Source: Stenotrophomonas panacihumi
GTDB lineage: Bacteria; Pseudomonadota; Gammaproteobacteria; Xanthomonadales; Xanthomonadaceae
Length of the DNA stretch: 64,000 nt
Assembly (NCBI RefSeq): GCF_001431645.1
Contig: NZ_LLXU01000055.1
Location: forward strand, 1 to 64,000
Direction of reading: 5' to 3'
The notes beneath the pieces are model-generated. The model worked only from the letters and a program-made list of their open reading frames with translations. It made no database searches and was not told where the DNA came from. The position numbers and the translations under genes were made by a program. Of this stretch, positions 9,266 through 17,484 are shown one piece after another; position 1 is the first letter of the stretch; each line of letters opens with the position of its first letter.

Positions 9266-10755
9266 GCAGCGAGGCCGAGCGAATGTCCCCGCCCGCGCCC
9301 CGGCTCGGTGCCCGCGCCGCCGGTGGCGCGTTCGTCACCATGGCGGGGCAGGGCGTGCGCGTGGCCGTGCAGTTCGGCGGCATCATCCTGCTGGCCCGGC
9401 TGCTCACCCCGCACGACTACGGCCTGATGGCGATGGTCACGGCGATCGTCGGCGCGGCGGAGATCCTGCGCGACTTCGGCCTGTCGTCGGCCGCGATCCA
9501 GGCCAAGGAAGTCAGCCGGCAACAGCGCGACAACCTGTTCTGGATCAACACCGGCATCGGGCTGGTGCTGGCGCTGGCGGTGTTCGCCGGCGCGAATGCC
9601 TTGGCCGCGTTCTACCACGAGCCGGCGTTGGTGCAGATCTCGCAGGCGCTGGCGGTCACCTTCCTGCTGAGCGGCATGACCACGCAGTTCCGCGCGCACC
9701 TGAGCCGGGGCCTGCGCTTCGGCCAGCTGGCGCTGAGCGACGTGGGCGCGCAGGTCGCCGGCCTGGTGGCGGCCGTCGCCGCCGCCCTGGCCGGGCTCGG
9801 CTTCTGGGCGCTGGTACTGCAGCAGGTGGTGCAGGCCGGCGTGCAGCTGCTGCTCACCGTGGCCTGCGCGCGCTGGCTGCCGCGGGGCTACGATCGCGCC
9901 GCGCCGATGCGCCAGTTCCTCGGCTTCGGCTGGAACCTGATGCTCGCGCAGCTGCTGGGCTATGCCAGCCGCAATGTCGGCCAGGTGATCATCGGCGCGC
10001 GGACCGGCGCCGAGGCGCTGGGCCTGTACAACCGCGCGTTCCAGCTGCTGATGATGCCGCTGAACCAGATCAATGCGCCGGCCACCACCGTCGCGCTGCC
10101 GGTGCTCTCGCAGCTGCAGGACGAGCGCGAGCGCTTCACCGCCTTCCTGGTACGCGGGCAGACGGTGATGGTGCATCTCATCGTGGCCACGTTCGCCTTC
10201 GCCTGCGCGCAGGCGCTGCCGCTGATGGTGCTGGTGCTGGGCGAGCAGTGGCGCCCGGCGGTGCCGCTGTTCCAGTGGCTCACCGCCGGCGGCGTGTTCC
10301 AGACCACTGCCTACGCCGCCTACTGGGTATTCCTCGCCAAGGGCCTGATGGGTGCGCAGCTGCGCTACTCGGTGGTGACGCGCGTGCTGCTGATCGCCTG
10401 CATCTTCGCCGGCTCGTGGTGGGGCGTGGAAGGCGTGGCGGCTGGCTACTCGTTCGGCCTGTTGGTGATGTGGCCGCTGTCGTTGTACTGGGTGGGCCGC
10501 GTGAGCGACATCCCGGTGTGGACGGTGTTCGCCAACGGCCTGCGCGCGGTGGTCGGCTATGGCCTGTGCGCGGTGGCCTCGTGGGCCGCCTCGTGGTGGC
10601 TGGGCGGGGCGCTGTGGCGCCAGCTCGCCGTCGGTACCGGCACGATGCTCGCCGCCTTCGCCCTCGTCTTCGTCGCCTGGCCGGCCTTCCGCCGCGACGT
10701 GCTTTCCATCCTGCAGACCCGCCACCTGATCGCCGAAGCCCGGAGCCGCCGATGA
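9262..10755 (+). CDS. gumJ: GumJ, Wzx-type flippase
   Basis: Inner-membrane MOP-superfamily transporter that flips the undecaprenyl-linked pentasaccharide to the periplasm. The 497 residues contain about 12-14 hydrophobic helices. The N-terminal stretch [20 protein letters not shown] followed by [11 protein letters not shown] is typical of lipopolysaccharide biosynthesis flippases. Overlaps gumI upstream and gumK downstream by ATGA. Length matches Xanthomonas GumJ. Confidence 0.92.
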   Translation: MSSEAERMSPPAPRLGARAAGGAFVTMAGQGVRVAVQFGGIILLARLLTPHDYGLMAMVTAIVGAAEILRDFGLSSAAIQAKEVSRQQRDNLFWINTGIGLVLALAVFAGANALAAFYHEPALVQISQALAVTFLLSGMTTQFRAHLSRGLRFGQLALSDVGAQVAGLVAAVAAALAGLGFWALVLQQVVQAGVQLLLTVACARWLPRGYDRAAPMRQFLGFGWNLMLAQLLGYASRNVGQVIIGARTGAEALGLYNRAFQLLMMPLNQINAPATTVALPVLSQLQDERERFTAFLVRGQTVMVHLIVATFAFACAQALPLMVLVLGEQWRPAVPLFQWLTAGGVFQTTAYAAYWVFLAKGLMGAQLRYSVVTRVLLIACIFAGSWWGVEGVAAGYSFGLLVMWPLSLYWVGRVSDIPVWTVFANGLRAVVGYGLCAVASWAASWWLGGALWRQLAVGTGTMLAAFALVFVAWPAFRRDVLSILQTRHLIAEARSRR

Positions 10756-11912
10756 ACGCCCTCCTGTCCACTCCCTCGCGCAGCGAAGCGCGTGCGCCGC
10801 GCTACCTGGTGCTTTCGGCGCACGATTACCGCACCCCGCGCCGCGCCAACATCCACTTCATCGCCGAACAGCTGGCCCTGCGCGGGCAGACGCGCTTCTT
10901 CTCGCTGCGCTACAGCCGCCTCTCGCGCTGGAAGGGCGACGCACGCCTGCCGCTGGACGACACCGCCAACCGCGTGGTCGAACACCGCGGCGTGGAGTGC
11001 TACCTGTGGCGCGCGCTGGTGCATCCGTTCAATACGCGCAAGCGCTGGGCGCGGCCGATCGAGAACGCGATGTTCGACTGGTACGCGCGCCATCCGCCGG
11101 AAATCCTGCGGCAGTGGATCGTCGAATCGGACGTGATCGTGTTCGAGAGCGGCACCGCCATCGCCTTCATCGAACTGGCGCGCCGGCTCAATCCGCGCGC
11201 GCGGCTGGTCTATCGCGCCTCCGACGCGCTGTCCGCGATCGACGTGGCCGACTGGGTCGCGCGTACCTTCGACAAGGTCGCCCCGCAGCTGGACGTGATC
11301 GCGCTGGTTTCGCCGGCGATGGCCGGGGAGATCGCCAGCCGCGAGAACGTCTTCCACATCGGCCACGGCATCGACCACGACCTCGACGCGCTGGGCGATC
11401 CGTCGCCCTACGGCGAGGGCCTGCACGCGGTGGCCGTCGGTTCGATGCTGTTCGACCCGCGCTTCTTCGTCACCGCCAGCCGCGCGTTCCCGCAGGTGAC
11501 CTTCCACGTCATCGGTTCGGGCATGGGGCGGCACCCGGACTACGGCGACAACGTGGTGGTCTACGGCGAAATGAAGCATGCCGACACCATCCGCTACATC
11601 AAGCACGCGCAGATCGGCATCGCGCCGTATGCCTCGCAGCAGGTGCCGGCGTACCTGGCCGACAGTTCGATGAAGCTGCTGCAGTACGACTACTTCGGCC
11701 TGCCGGCGGTGTGCCCGCACGCGGTGGTGGGCGACTACCGCTCGCGCTTCGGCTACACGCCGGGCGACGAGGCCTCGATCGTGGCGGCGATGTCGCTGGC
11801 GCTGGCCGCGCCGCGCGAGCGCCTGCGCCAGTGCCTGGACTGGTCGCAGACCACCGACCGCGTGCTCGACCCCACGCAGTACCCCGACACCCGCCTGGCG
11901 CTCGTGCGCTGA
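10752..11912 (+). CDS. gumK: GumK, glucuronosyltransferase (GT70)
   Basis: Membrane-associated inverting GT-B enzyme that adds glucuronic acid from UDP-GlcA to the mannose of the lipid-linked trisaccharide. The protein has 386 residues. Asp158, in YRASDALS, sits at the position of the catalytic Asp described for Xanthomonas GumK (Asp157); this equivalence is from motif and numbering, not an alignment. The C domain carries the donor-binding region around [15 protein letters not shown]. The ATG overlaps the gumJ stop. A 22-bp gap follows before gumL. Confidence 0.94.
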   Translation: MNALLSTPSRSEARAPRYLVLSAHDYRTPRRANIHFIAEQLALRGQTRFFSLRYSRLSRWKGDARLPLDDTANRVVEHRGVECYLWRALVHPFNTRKRWARPIENAMFDWYARHPPEILRQWIVESDVIVFESGTAIAFIELARRLNPRARLVYRASDALSAIDVADWVARTFDKVAPQLDVIALVSPAMAGEIASRENVFHIGHGIDHDLDALGDPSPYGEGLHAVAVGSMLFDPRFFVTASRAFPQVTFHVIGSGMGRHPDYGDNVVVYGEMKHADTIRYIKHAQIGIAPYASQQVPAYLADSSMKLLQYDYFGLPAVCPHAVVGDYRSRFGYTPGDEASIVAAMSLALAAPRERLRQCLDWSQTTDRVLDPTQYPDTRLALVR

Positions 11913-11934
11913 CCCTTCCTCCCGAGAGCCTTCC

Positions 11935-12738
11935 ATGCCCAACGCCCTGCTGCACCGCTGGATCACCCACGCCGAGCGCCGCGCCATGTTCTGGTGGCAG
12001 CCCAAGGACGGCCGCATCAACATGGGCGACCAGCTCTCGCAGGTGATCGTCGCGCGCACGCTGGGGCTGCGCGACCTGGAGCTGATCGACAAGCCGTCCA
12101 ATGGCCAGCGGCTGTTCGCCATCGGCTCGGTGCTGCACTTCGCGCGCACCGGCGACACCGTGTGGGGCAGCGGCATTAACGGCAAGATCGCCGCCGGTGC
12201 GCACCAGTTCGGCATGCTCGACGTGCGCGCGGTGCGCGGCCCGCGCACGCGGCAGACCCTGCTCGATCGCGGCATCCCGGTGCCGGAGGTCTATGGCGAC
12301 CCCGGCCTGCTGATGCCGCTGTTTTTCCCGCCCGAGTTGCTGGGCGGCGGCACGCCACGCGAGGTCGTGGTGGTGCCGCATTTCAACGAGCCACCGGAGA
12401 AGTACCGCGAATTTGCCGGCCAGCTGGTCGCGCCGGACTGCCCGCCGGTGACGTTCATGCGCCGCCTGCTCGGCGCGGGGCTGGTGGTGAGCAGCTCGCT
12501 GCATGGGCTGATCCTGGCCGAGGCCTACGGCATTCCCGCCGTGTACCTGGACTGGGGCAACGGCGAGGACCGCTTCAAGTACGACGACTACTATCGCGGC
12601 ACCGGCCGCAGCGAATGGCATGCCGGCGGCAGCGTGGCCGAGTGCATTGCGCTGGGTGGCAATGGCGAATTCGACCTGGGCGCGGTGCAGCGCGGCCTGC
12701 TCGAAGCCTTCCCGTACGACTTGTGGACGCAGGCATGA
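11935..12738 (+). CDS. gumL: GumL, ketal pyruvyltransferase
   Basis: Transfers pyruvate from phosphoenolpyruvate to the terminal mannose as a ketal, giving the polymer extra negative charge. The 267-residue protein belongs to the polysaccharide pyruvyl transferase family, seen in the N-terminal MGDQLSQVIV region and the SSLHGLILAEAYGIPAVYL block near residue 187. Length is that of Xanthomonas GumL. This gene is missing in Xylella. The first junction without overlap after gumD precedes it (22 bp); its stop overlaps gumM. Confidence 0.93.
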   Translation: MPNALLHRWITHAERRAMFWWQPKDGRINMGDQLSQVIVARTLGLRDLELIDKPSNGQRLFAIGSVLHFARTGDTVWGSGINGKIAAGAHQFGMLDVRAVRGPRTRQTLLDRGIPVPEVYGDPGLLMPLFFPPELLGGGTPREVVVVPHFNEPPEKYREFAGQLVAPDCPPVTFMRRLLGAGLVVSSSLHGLILAEAYGIPAVYLDWGNGEDRFKYDDYYRGTGRSEWHAGGSVAECIALGGNGEFDLGAVQRGLLEAFPYDLWTQA

Positions 12739-13517
12739 GCAGCGACCCGGCCGCTTCCGCCATGGACGCGGACGCTGGACGTTTCGCGGTGGGTGAGATC
12801 GTGCGCCTCGGCGGGTTTGCGGTGCTGTCCACCACGCAGGAGGCGTTCGCGCGCGAGCTGTTCGCCGCGCGCGAACGCGGCGAGCAGCGGCTGGTGTGTT
12901 TCGCCAACACCAATTTCGTCGTGCAGTGCCAAGGCCTGCGCGAACGGCTGGCGACGCCGTCCGTGCGCATCGTCAATGACGGCATCGGCATGGACCTGGC
13001 CGCGCGCTGGCTGCACGGCCGGCGCTTCGCCGGCAACCTCAACGGCACCGACCTGATTCCCTACCTGTGCCGGCATGCCGGCCGTCCGTTGCGCTTCTTC
13101 CTGCTTGGTGGGCAGCCCGGCGTGGCGCAGGCCGCGGCGCGTGCGCTGCGCGAGCAGCACGGGCAACTCGTGGTCGGCACCTGCGACGGTTACGAGGAAC
13201 GCCGGCAGGCCGGTGATGCGCTGCCCGCGCGCATCAACGACAGCGGTGCCGACATCCTGCTGGTGGCATTCGGCAACCCGCTGCAGGAGCAGTGGATGCT
13301 CGACCACGCCGCGCAACTGCGCACGCCGCTGGTATTTGGCGTCGGCGCGCTGCTCGATTTTCTTTCCGGCAACGCCCGCCGTGCCCCCGCGTGGGTGCGG
13401 CGCTACCGGCTGGAGTGGCTGTACCGGCTCGTCCACGAGCCACGCCGGTTGCTCAAGCGCTACAGCTGGGACCTGCTGGTGTTCTTCCGCACGTGCCACG
13501 CGCGCCGGCACGACTGA
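12735..13517 (+). CDS. gumM: GumM, beta-1,4-glucosyltransferase (GT26)
   Basis: Adds the second glucose to make the cellobiose-lipid backbone intermediate. The 260-residue protein is a WecG/TagA/CpsF family enzyme. Family blocks are NDGIGMDLAARWL (from about residue 80), LNGTDLIPYLC (about 101) and VAFGNPLQEQWM (about 178). The basic C-terminus (YRLEWLYRLVHEPRRLLKRY) is the membrane-attachment tail usual in this family. Last gene of the coupled gum operon; coupled to gumL by ATGA. Confidence 0.95.
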   Translation: MSSDPAASAMDADAGRFAVGEIVRLGGFAVLSTTQEAFARELFAARERGEQRLVCFANTNFVVQCQGLRERLATPSVRIVNDGIGMDLAARWLHGRRFAGNLNGTDLIPYLCRHAGRPLRFFLLGGQPGVAQAAARALREQHGQLVVGTCDGYEERRQAGDALPARINDSGADILLVAFGNPLQEQWMLDHAAQLRTPLVFGVGALLDFLSGNARRAPAWVRRYRLEWLYRLVHEPRRLLKRYSWDLLVFFRTCHARRHD

Positions 13518-13540
13518 AGCGGCCACGCTAGGATGCGGCG

Positions 13541-13996
13541 ATGGACGCCGCCGCCCTTGCCCTCGTCACCCGCCTTGGCCTGGAACCGCACCCGGAAGGC
13601 GGGCACTTCCGCCGCTGTTACGAATCGGCGCTGCGCCACGAAGGCCGCCCGGCGCTCACCGCCATCCATTACCTGCTGACCCGCGGCGAGCGCAGCCGCT
13701 GGCATCGCGTGGATGCCGACGAATGCTGGCACTGGCAGCAGGGCGGCGTGCTGGAACTGCGCATGCTCGACCCGCACACGCGCAGCCTGCACGTGTGCCG
13801 GCTCGGCGCGGCCGAGGCCGGTGAGCCGCCGATGCAGGTGGTGCCGGCAGGTTGGTGGCAGGCCGCGCGTCCGCTGGAGGCCTATACGCTGGTGGCCTGC
13901 ACGGTGTCGCCGGGTTTCGTCTGGGAGCACTTCGCGCTGATGGCCGGGGACGATCCGCTCGCCGACTGGCTGCGTACCCAGGCGCAATGGCCCTGA
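13541..13996 (+). CDS. DUF985-type cupin protein
   Basis: 151-residue single-domain cupin of the DUF985 family. Family signatures are LEPHPEGGHFRRCYES at the N-terminus, TAIHYLLTRGERSRWHRVDADECWHWQQG with the metal-type His/Glu residues, and ECW...PGFVWEHFAL near the C-terminus. Biochemical function is not settled for the family; sugar or nucleotide ligands have been proposed. It starts 23 bp after gumM on the same strand and so may be read from the gum transcript, though xanthomonads usually have gumN here instead. Confidence 0.8.
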   Translation: MDAAALALVTRLGLEPHPEGGHFRRCYESALRHEGRPALTAIHYLLTRGERSRWHRVDADECWHWQQGGVLELRMLDPHTRSLHVCRLGAAEAGEPPMQVVPAGWWQAARPLEAYTLVACTVSPGFVWEHFALMAGDDPLADWLRTQAQWP

Positions 13997-14072
13997 GCGG
14001 GCAACGATTCGCTAACGCAAATTCGCGCGGCATCGTCTAGCGTTCGCCTATTCAGGGAATCGTGGGGCGGTC

Positions 14073-15113
14073 ATGCAGGAAGCAGTTCGCAGTCTGGCGG
14101 TGAGGTCGATGTTGGCGTTGGCGTTGGCGGCGCCCGTGGCGATGGCGCAGGAAACCCCGGACGTGCCGGTGCCCGCGCCGGCCGCGGGGCAGGGCGGCAT
14201 CGTCGATCTCGATGCGATGGTGGTGCGTGGCGTGCAGCCCGGTCCGGGCCTGTGGAAGGTGACGCAGGGCGAGCACACGTTGTGGATCCTCGGCACGATC
14301 GCGCCGCTGCCGGACAAGATGACCTGGCAGGCGGACGAGGTCGAGGAAGCCATCGCGCAATCGCAGCAGATCCTTGCCGCGCCATCGGTGATGCTCGACG
14401 CCGACGTCGGCTTCTTCGGCAAGCTCGCGCTGGTGCCCTCGGCGATGAAGGCGATGAAGAATCCCGATGGCGCCACGCTGCAGGACGTGTTGCCGGCGGA
14501 TCTGTACGCGCGCTGGGTTCCGTTGAAGGCGTATTACCTGGGCCGCGATGGCGGCATCGAAAAGAAGCGCCCGATGATCGCCGCCAGCGAGCTGTACCAG
14601 GCGGCAATCAAGAAGAACGGCCTGTCGCGCAAGCCGGTGGTGTGGCCGGTGGTCGAGGCGGCGGCCAAGCGCCACGGCATCAAGCCCACGCGGACCACGC
14701 TGGAGTTCAAGGTGTCCGACCCGAAACAGGCGCTGCGCGAGTTCACCGCCGGCGGCATGGACGATTCGGCCTGCTTCCGCAGCCTGCTCAACGCCGTGCA
14801 GAACGACCTGCCGACGATGGTGGAGCGGGCGAATGCGTGGGCGGTGGGCGATATCGAGCGGCTGCGCAACATGCCGCGCGAGGATCCCACGGCCGCGTGC
14901 AGCGCGGCGCTGTCGCAGACGCAGTTCGCGCGCAGCCGCGGGATGGACCGGCTGGAGGAGCGCTTGCGCGAGCATTGGGTCGGGATCGTGCGCAAGTCGC
15001 TGCGCGAGAACACCGGCACGTTCGCGGTGATGCCGTTGAGCGCCTTGCTGGCGCCGAACGGTTATCTGGATGCGTTGCGCGCGGAGGGGTATGAAATCAC
15101 CGCGCCGGAGTAG
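14073..15113 (+). CDS. gumN: GumN/TraB-family exported protein
   Basis: 346-residue protein with an N-terminal signal peptide (cleavage after PVAMA, about residue 25) followed by a TraB/GumN domain. The domain begins at GPGLWKVTQGEHTLWILGTI, the diagnostic block of the family. TraB/GumN proteins resemble erythromycin-esterase/Tiki-type metalloproteases, but no function in xanthan synthesis has been shown. The C-terminal NTGTFAVMPLSALL replaces the usual GAAH-like stretch. It lies near gumM as in Xanthomonas but with a cupin gene between, and 76 bp after that gene. Confidence 0.85.
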   Translation: MQEAVRSLAVRSMLALALAAPVAMAQETPDVPVPAPAAGQGGIVDLDAMVVRGVQPGPGLWKVTQGEHTLWILGTIAPLPDKMTWQADEVEEAIAQSQQILAAPSVMLDADVGFFGKLALVPSAMKAMKNPDGATLQDVLPADLYARWVPLKAYYLGRDGGIEKKRPMIAASELYQAAIKKNGLSRKPVVWPVVEAAAKRHGIKPTRTTLEFKVSDPKQALREFTAGGMDDSACFRSLLNAVQNDLPTMVERANAWAVGDIERLRNMPREDPTAACSAALSQTQFARSRGMDRLEERLREHWVGIVRKSLRENTGTFAVMPLSALLAPNGYLDALRAEGYEITAPE

Positions 15114-15133
15114 CGGCGCGGTGAGGGAGGGCG

Positions 15134-15176
15134 AACGCCGTTGAAGCCGCGCCCGTGAGGCGGCGGCCGGCGTTTT
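15134..15176. terminator. Bidirectional terminator between gumN and dxs
   Basis: AACGCCG (15134-15140) pairs with CGGCGTT (15168-15174). A GC-rich inner stem lies between them and a short T run (TTTT) follows on the plus strand. It sits in the 66-bp gap between two converging genes. Confidence 0.5.
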
Positions 15177-15179
15177 GCT

Positions 15180-17090
15180 TCAGCCCGCCGCGCTCAGCGG
15201 CGGCTGCGTGGCGATGTCCGGCCAGCGCTTGAGCACCGCCGCGCGGATGCCCGCCGCGTCGATGCCGGCTTCGGCCAGCAGGTCTTCGCGGCTGGCGTGG
15301 TGCTGGAACGCATCGGGCAGGCCCAGGTGCAGCACCGGGCGCAGCACGCCTTCGGCATTGAACAGTTCCGACACGCCCGAACCGGCGCCGCCAGCCACCA
15401 CGTTGTCCTCGATCGTCACGAAGCCTTCGTGGTCCTGCGCCAGCTGCAGCAGCAGCGTGCGGTCCAGCGGTTTCACGAAGCGCATGTTGACGACGGTCAG
15501 GCCCAGTTCCTCGCCGACCTTTTCCGCCGCCGGCACGCTCGCGCCAAACGCCAGCAGCGCGATGCGGCGGCCTTCGCGGCGCACCTGCGCCTTGCCGATC
15601 GGCAGCGTGGTGAGTTCGGTGCCGGCCACGGTCCCGGGGCCGGTGCCGCGCGGATAACGCACCGCCGCCGGGCCCACGTGACGATGTCCGGTGGTGAGCA
15701 TCTGCCGCGCCTCGGCCTCGTCGGCCGGCGCCATCACCACCATGTTGGGCACGCAGCGCAGGAAGCTCAGGTCCAGGTTGCCCGCATGCGTGGCGCCGTC
15801 CGGGCCGACCACGCCGCCGCGGTCGATCGCGAACAGCACGTCCAGGTCCTGCACCGCCACGTCATGCACCAGCTGGTCGTAGGCGCGCTGCAGGAACGTC
15901 GAATAGATCGCCACCACCGGCTTGGCGCCCTGGGTGGCCATGCCCGCGGCCAGCGTCACCGCATGCTGTTCGGCGATGGCGGTGTCGAAATAACGCAGCG
16001 GGTATTCCTTGCTGAAACGCACCAGGCCCGAGCCTTCGCGCATCGCCGGGGTGATGCCCAGCAGCTTCGGGTCGGCGGCGGCCATGTCGCACAGCCAGTC
16101 GCTGAAGATATCGGTGTAGGTCGGCTTCTTGACCGCGCCGGCCTTGGCCACCAGGCCCTTCTCCGGGTCGAACGGTCCGACGGCGTGGTAGCCGATCTGG
16201 TCGCCCTCGGCCAGCTCGTAGCCCTTGCCCTTGGTGGTGATCACGTGCAGCAGCTGCGGGCCCTTGAGGGTCTTGAGCGTCTTCAGCGCGCCGAGCAGGG
16301 CGGGCAGGTCGTGGCCGTCGATCGGGCCGGTGTAGTGGAAGCCCATTTCCTCGAACAGCGTGGAAGGCACGAACATGCCCTTCCAGTGTTCTTCCCAGCG
16401 GCGCACGAAGCGCGCGGTGGGGTTGCTCTTCTTGTCGCCGAGGATCTTCTTGCCACCCTCGCGGATCGCGTTGAGGGTGCGACTACCGGTCGCACGTCCC
16501 AGCATCTTGGTCAGCCCGCCCACCGCCTCGGAAATCGACATGCGGTTGTCGTTGAGGATGACCAGCAGGTTCGGTTCCGGGTCCATGCCGCCGGCGTGGT
16601 TGAGCGCCTCGTAGGCCATGCCCGCGGTCATCGCGCCGTCGCCGATCACCGCCACCACCTTGCGCTCGTCGCCAGCCTGCTGCAGGGCGATGGCCATGCC
16701 GAGCGCGGCGGAGATCGAGGTGGACGAATGGCCCACGCCGAAGGTGTCGTACGGGCTTTCCTCGCGCTTGGGGAACGGCGCCACGCCGTCCTTCTGCTTG
16801 ACCGTGTGGATCTGGTCGCGCCGGCCGGTGAGGATCTTGTGCGGGTAGGTCTGGTGGCCCACGTCCCACACCAGCTGGTCGGCCGGGGTCTGGTAGAGGT
16901 AGTGCAGGGCCACCGTCAGCTCGATGACGCCCAGGCCGGCGGCGAAGTGCCCGCCGCTTTTGCCTACCGATTCAATCAGATACGCCCGCAGCTCCTCGGC
17001 GATCGCCGGCAGTTCGTCTTCGCCGAAGCGGCGCAGGTCGGCCGGGGTCTGCACCTGGGACAGGCGGGGATAGCGGGTGGAATCGATCAT
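15180..17090 (-). CDS. dxs: 1-deoxy-D-xylulose-5-phosphate synthase
   Basis: Thiamine-diphosphate enzyme that condenses pyruvate and glyceraldehyde-3-phosphate, the first step of the MEP isoprenoid pathway; it also feeds undecaprenyl-lipid supply. The 636-residue length is normal. The ThDP-binding motif ([20 protein letters not shown] ... LNDN) is near residue 145, the [15 protein letters not shown] block precedes it, and the transketolase pyrimidine domain has [15 protein letters not shown]. The start is the ATG encoding [10 protein letters not shown]; the frame extends further but lacks family similarity. Convergent with gumN and divergent from the adhesin gene. Confidence 0.97.
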   Translation of the reverse strand: MIDSTRYPRLSQVQTPADLRRFGEDELPAIAEELRAYLIESVGKSGGHFAAGLGVIELTVALHYLYQTPADQLVWDVGHQTYPHKILTGRRDQIHTVKQKDGVAPFPKREESPYDTFGVGHSSTSISAALGMAIALQQAGDERKVVAVIGDGAMTAGMAYEALNHAGGMDPEPNLLVILNDNRMSISEAVGGLTKMLGRATGSRTLNAIREGGKKILGDKKSNPTARFVRRWEEHWKGMFVPSTLFEEMGFHYTGPIDGHDLPALLGALKTLKTLKGPQLLHVITTKGKGYELAEGDQIGYHAVGPFDPEKGLVAKAGAVKKPTYTDIFSDWLCDMAAADPKLLGITPAMREGSGLVRFSKEYPLRYFDTAIAEQHAVTLAAGMATQGAKPVVAIYSTFLQRAYDQLVHDVAVQDLDVLFAIDRGGVVGPDGATHAGNLDLSFLRCVPNMVVMAPADEAEARQMLTTGHRHVGPAAVRYPRGTGPGTVAGTELTTLPIGKAQVRREGRRIALLAFGASVPAAEKVGEELGLTVVNMRFVKPLDRTLLLQLAQDHEGFVTIEDNVVAGGAGSGVSELFNAEGVLRPVLHLGLPDAFQHHASREDLLAEAGIDAAGIRAAVLKRWPDIATQPPLSAAG

Positions 17091-17484
17091 CGGGGTGCGG
17101 CGTGCTGAATGACTGGCTATTGTCCCGCCCCGGTGGGCAGGGGGCAAGAATGGCGGTTTCGCGTTCAGATTGGACCGGAGCGCGTGTACGGCGAATCACG
17201 GGTGTTCCGCGCGTTGTCCGCGCATGGCCCGGGTCATTGGACGGCTCTTTCGAGGGGCTTGTTTCGATCGGGAATTTTTCCCGGACTACTGGTTTTTTTT
17301 CCAGTGGATTTACTGAGGCCTAACACGACTGTTTAACCCCGGCGTTCCCAGCATTCGGCGCAGGACGTGAACGCATGACCGCCGGTATGGCGAAGAGATC
17401 GGGCCACGCCGAGCGCAAGAAGCGAAATCGCGGCCTCCGCAGGTGTTTCACCCGCGGAACTCCTTCGCTCATACGGTGGCTGAC
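17091..17484. other. Divergent dxs/adhesin intergenic region
   Basis: 394 bp without a convincing gene; short open frames here lack a ribosome-binding site or recognisable protein features. It contains two neighbouring T-rich-loop inverted repeats (17270-17282 and 17288-17305) in an AT-rich island, then GC-rich sequence up to the adhesin start. It should hold promoters for both flanking genes; none is near consensus. Confidence 0.45.
17270..17305. promoter_or_regulatory. Tandem T-loop inverted repeats and T8 tract upstream of adhesin
   Basis: GGGAATTTTTCCC at 17270-17282 and ACTGG-T8-CCAGT at 17288-17305 lie five bases apart. The T8 run (17293-17300) is the longest homopolymer noticed in this intergenic region, about 185 bp before the adhesin ATG. 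Possible roles are a protein-binding site or a length-variable expression switch; neither is shown. Confidence 0.35.

Noticed and set aside
17288-17305. Intrinsic terminator for the adhesin upstream region
   Set aside because: The T run lies in the loop, not after the stem, so it cannot act as a standard terminator.
17109-17336. 75-codon open frame in the dxs/adhesin gap
   Set aside because: No ribosome-binding site, atypical composition and no recognisable feature; it also runs through the inverted repeats.
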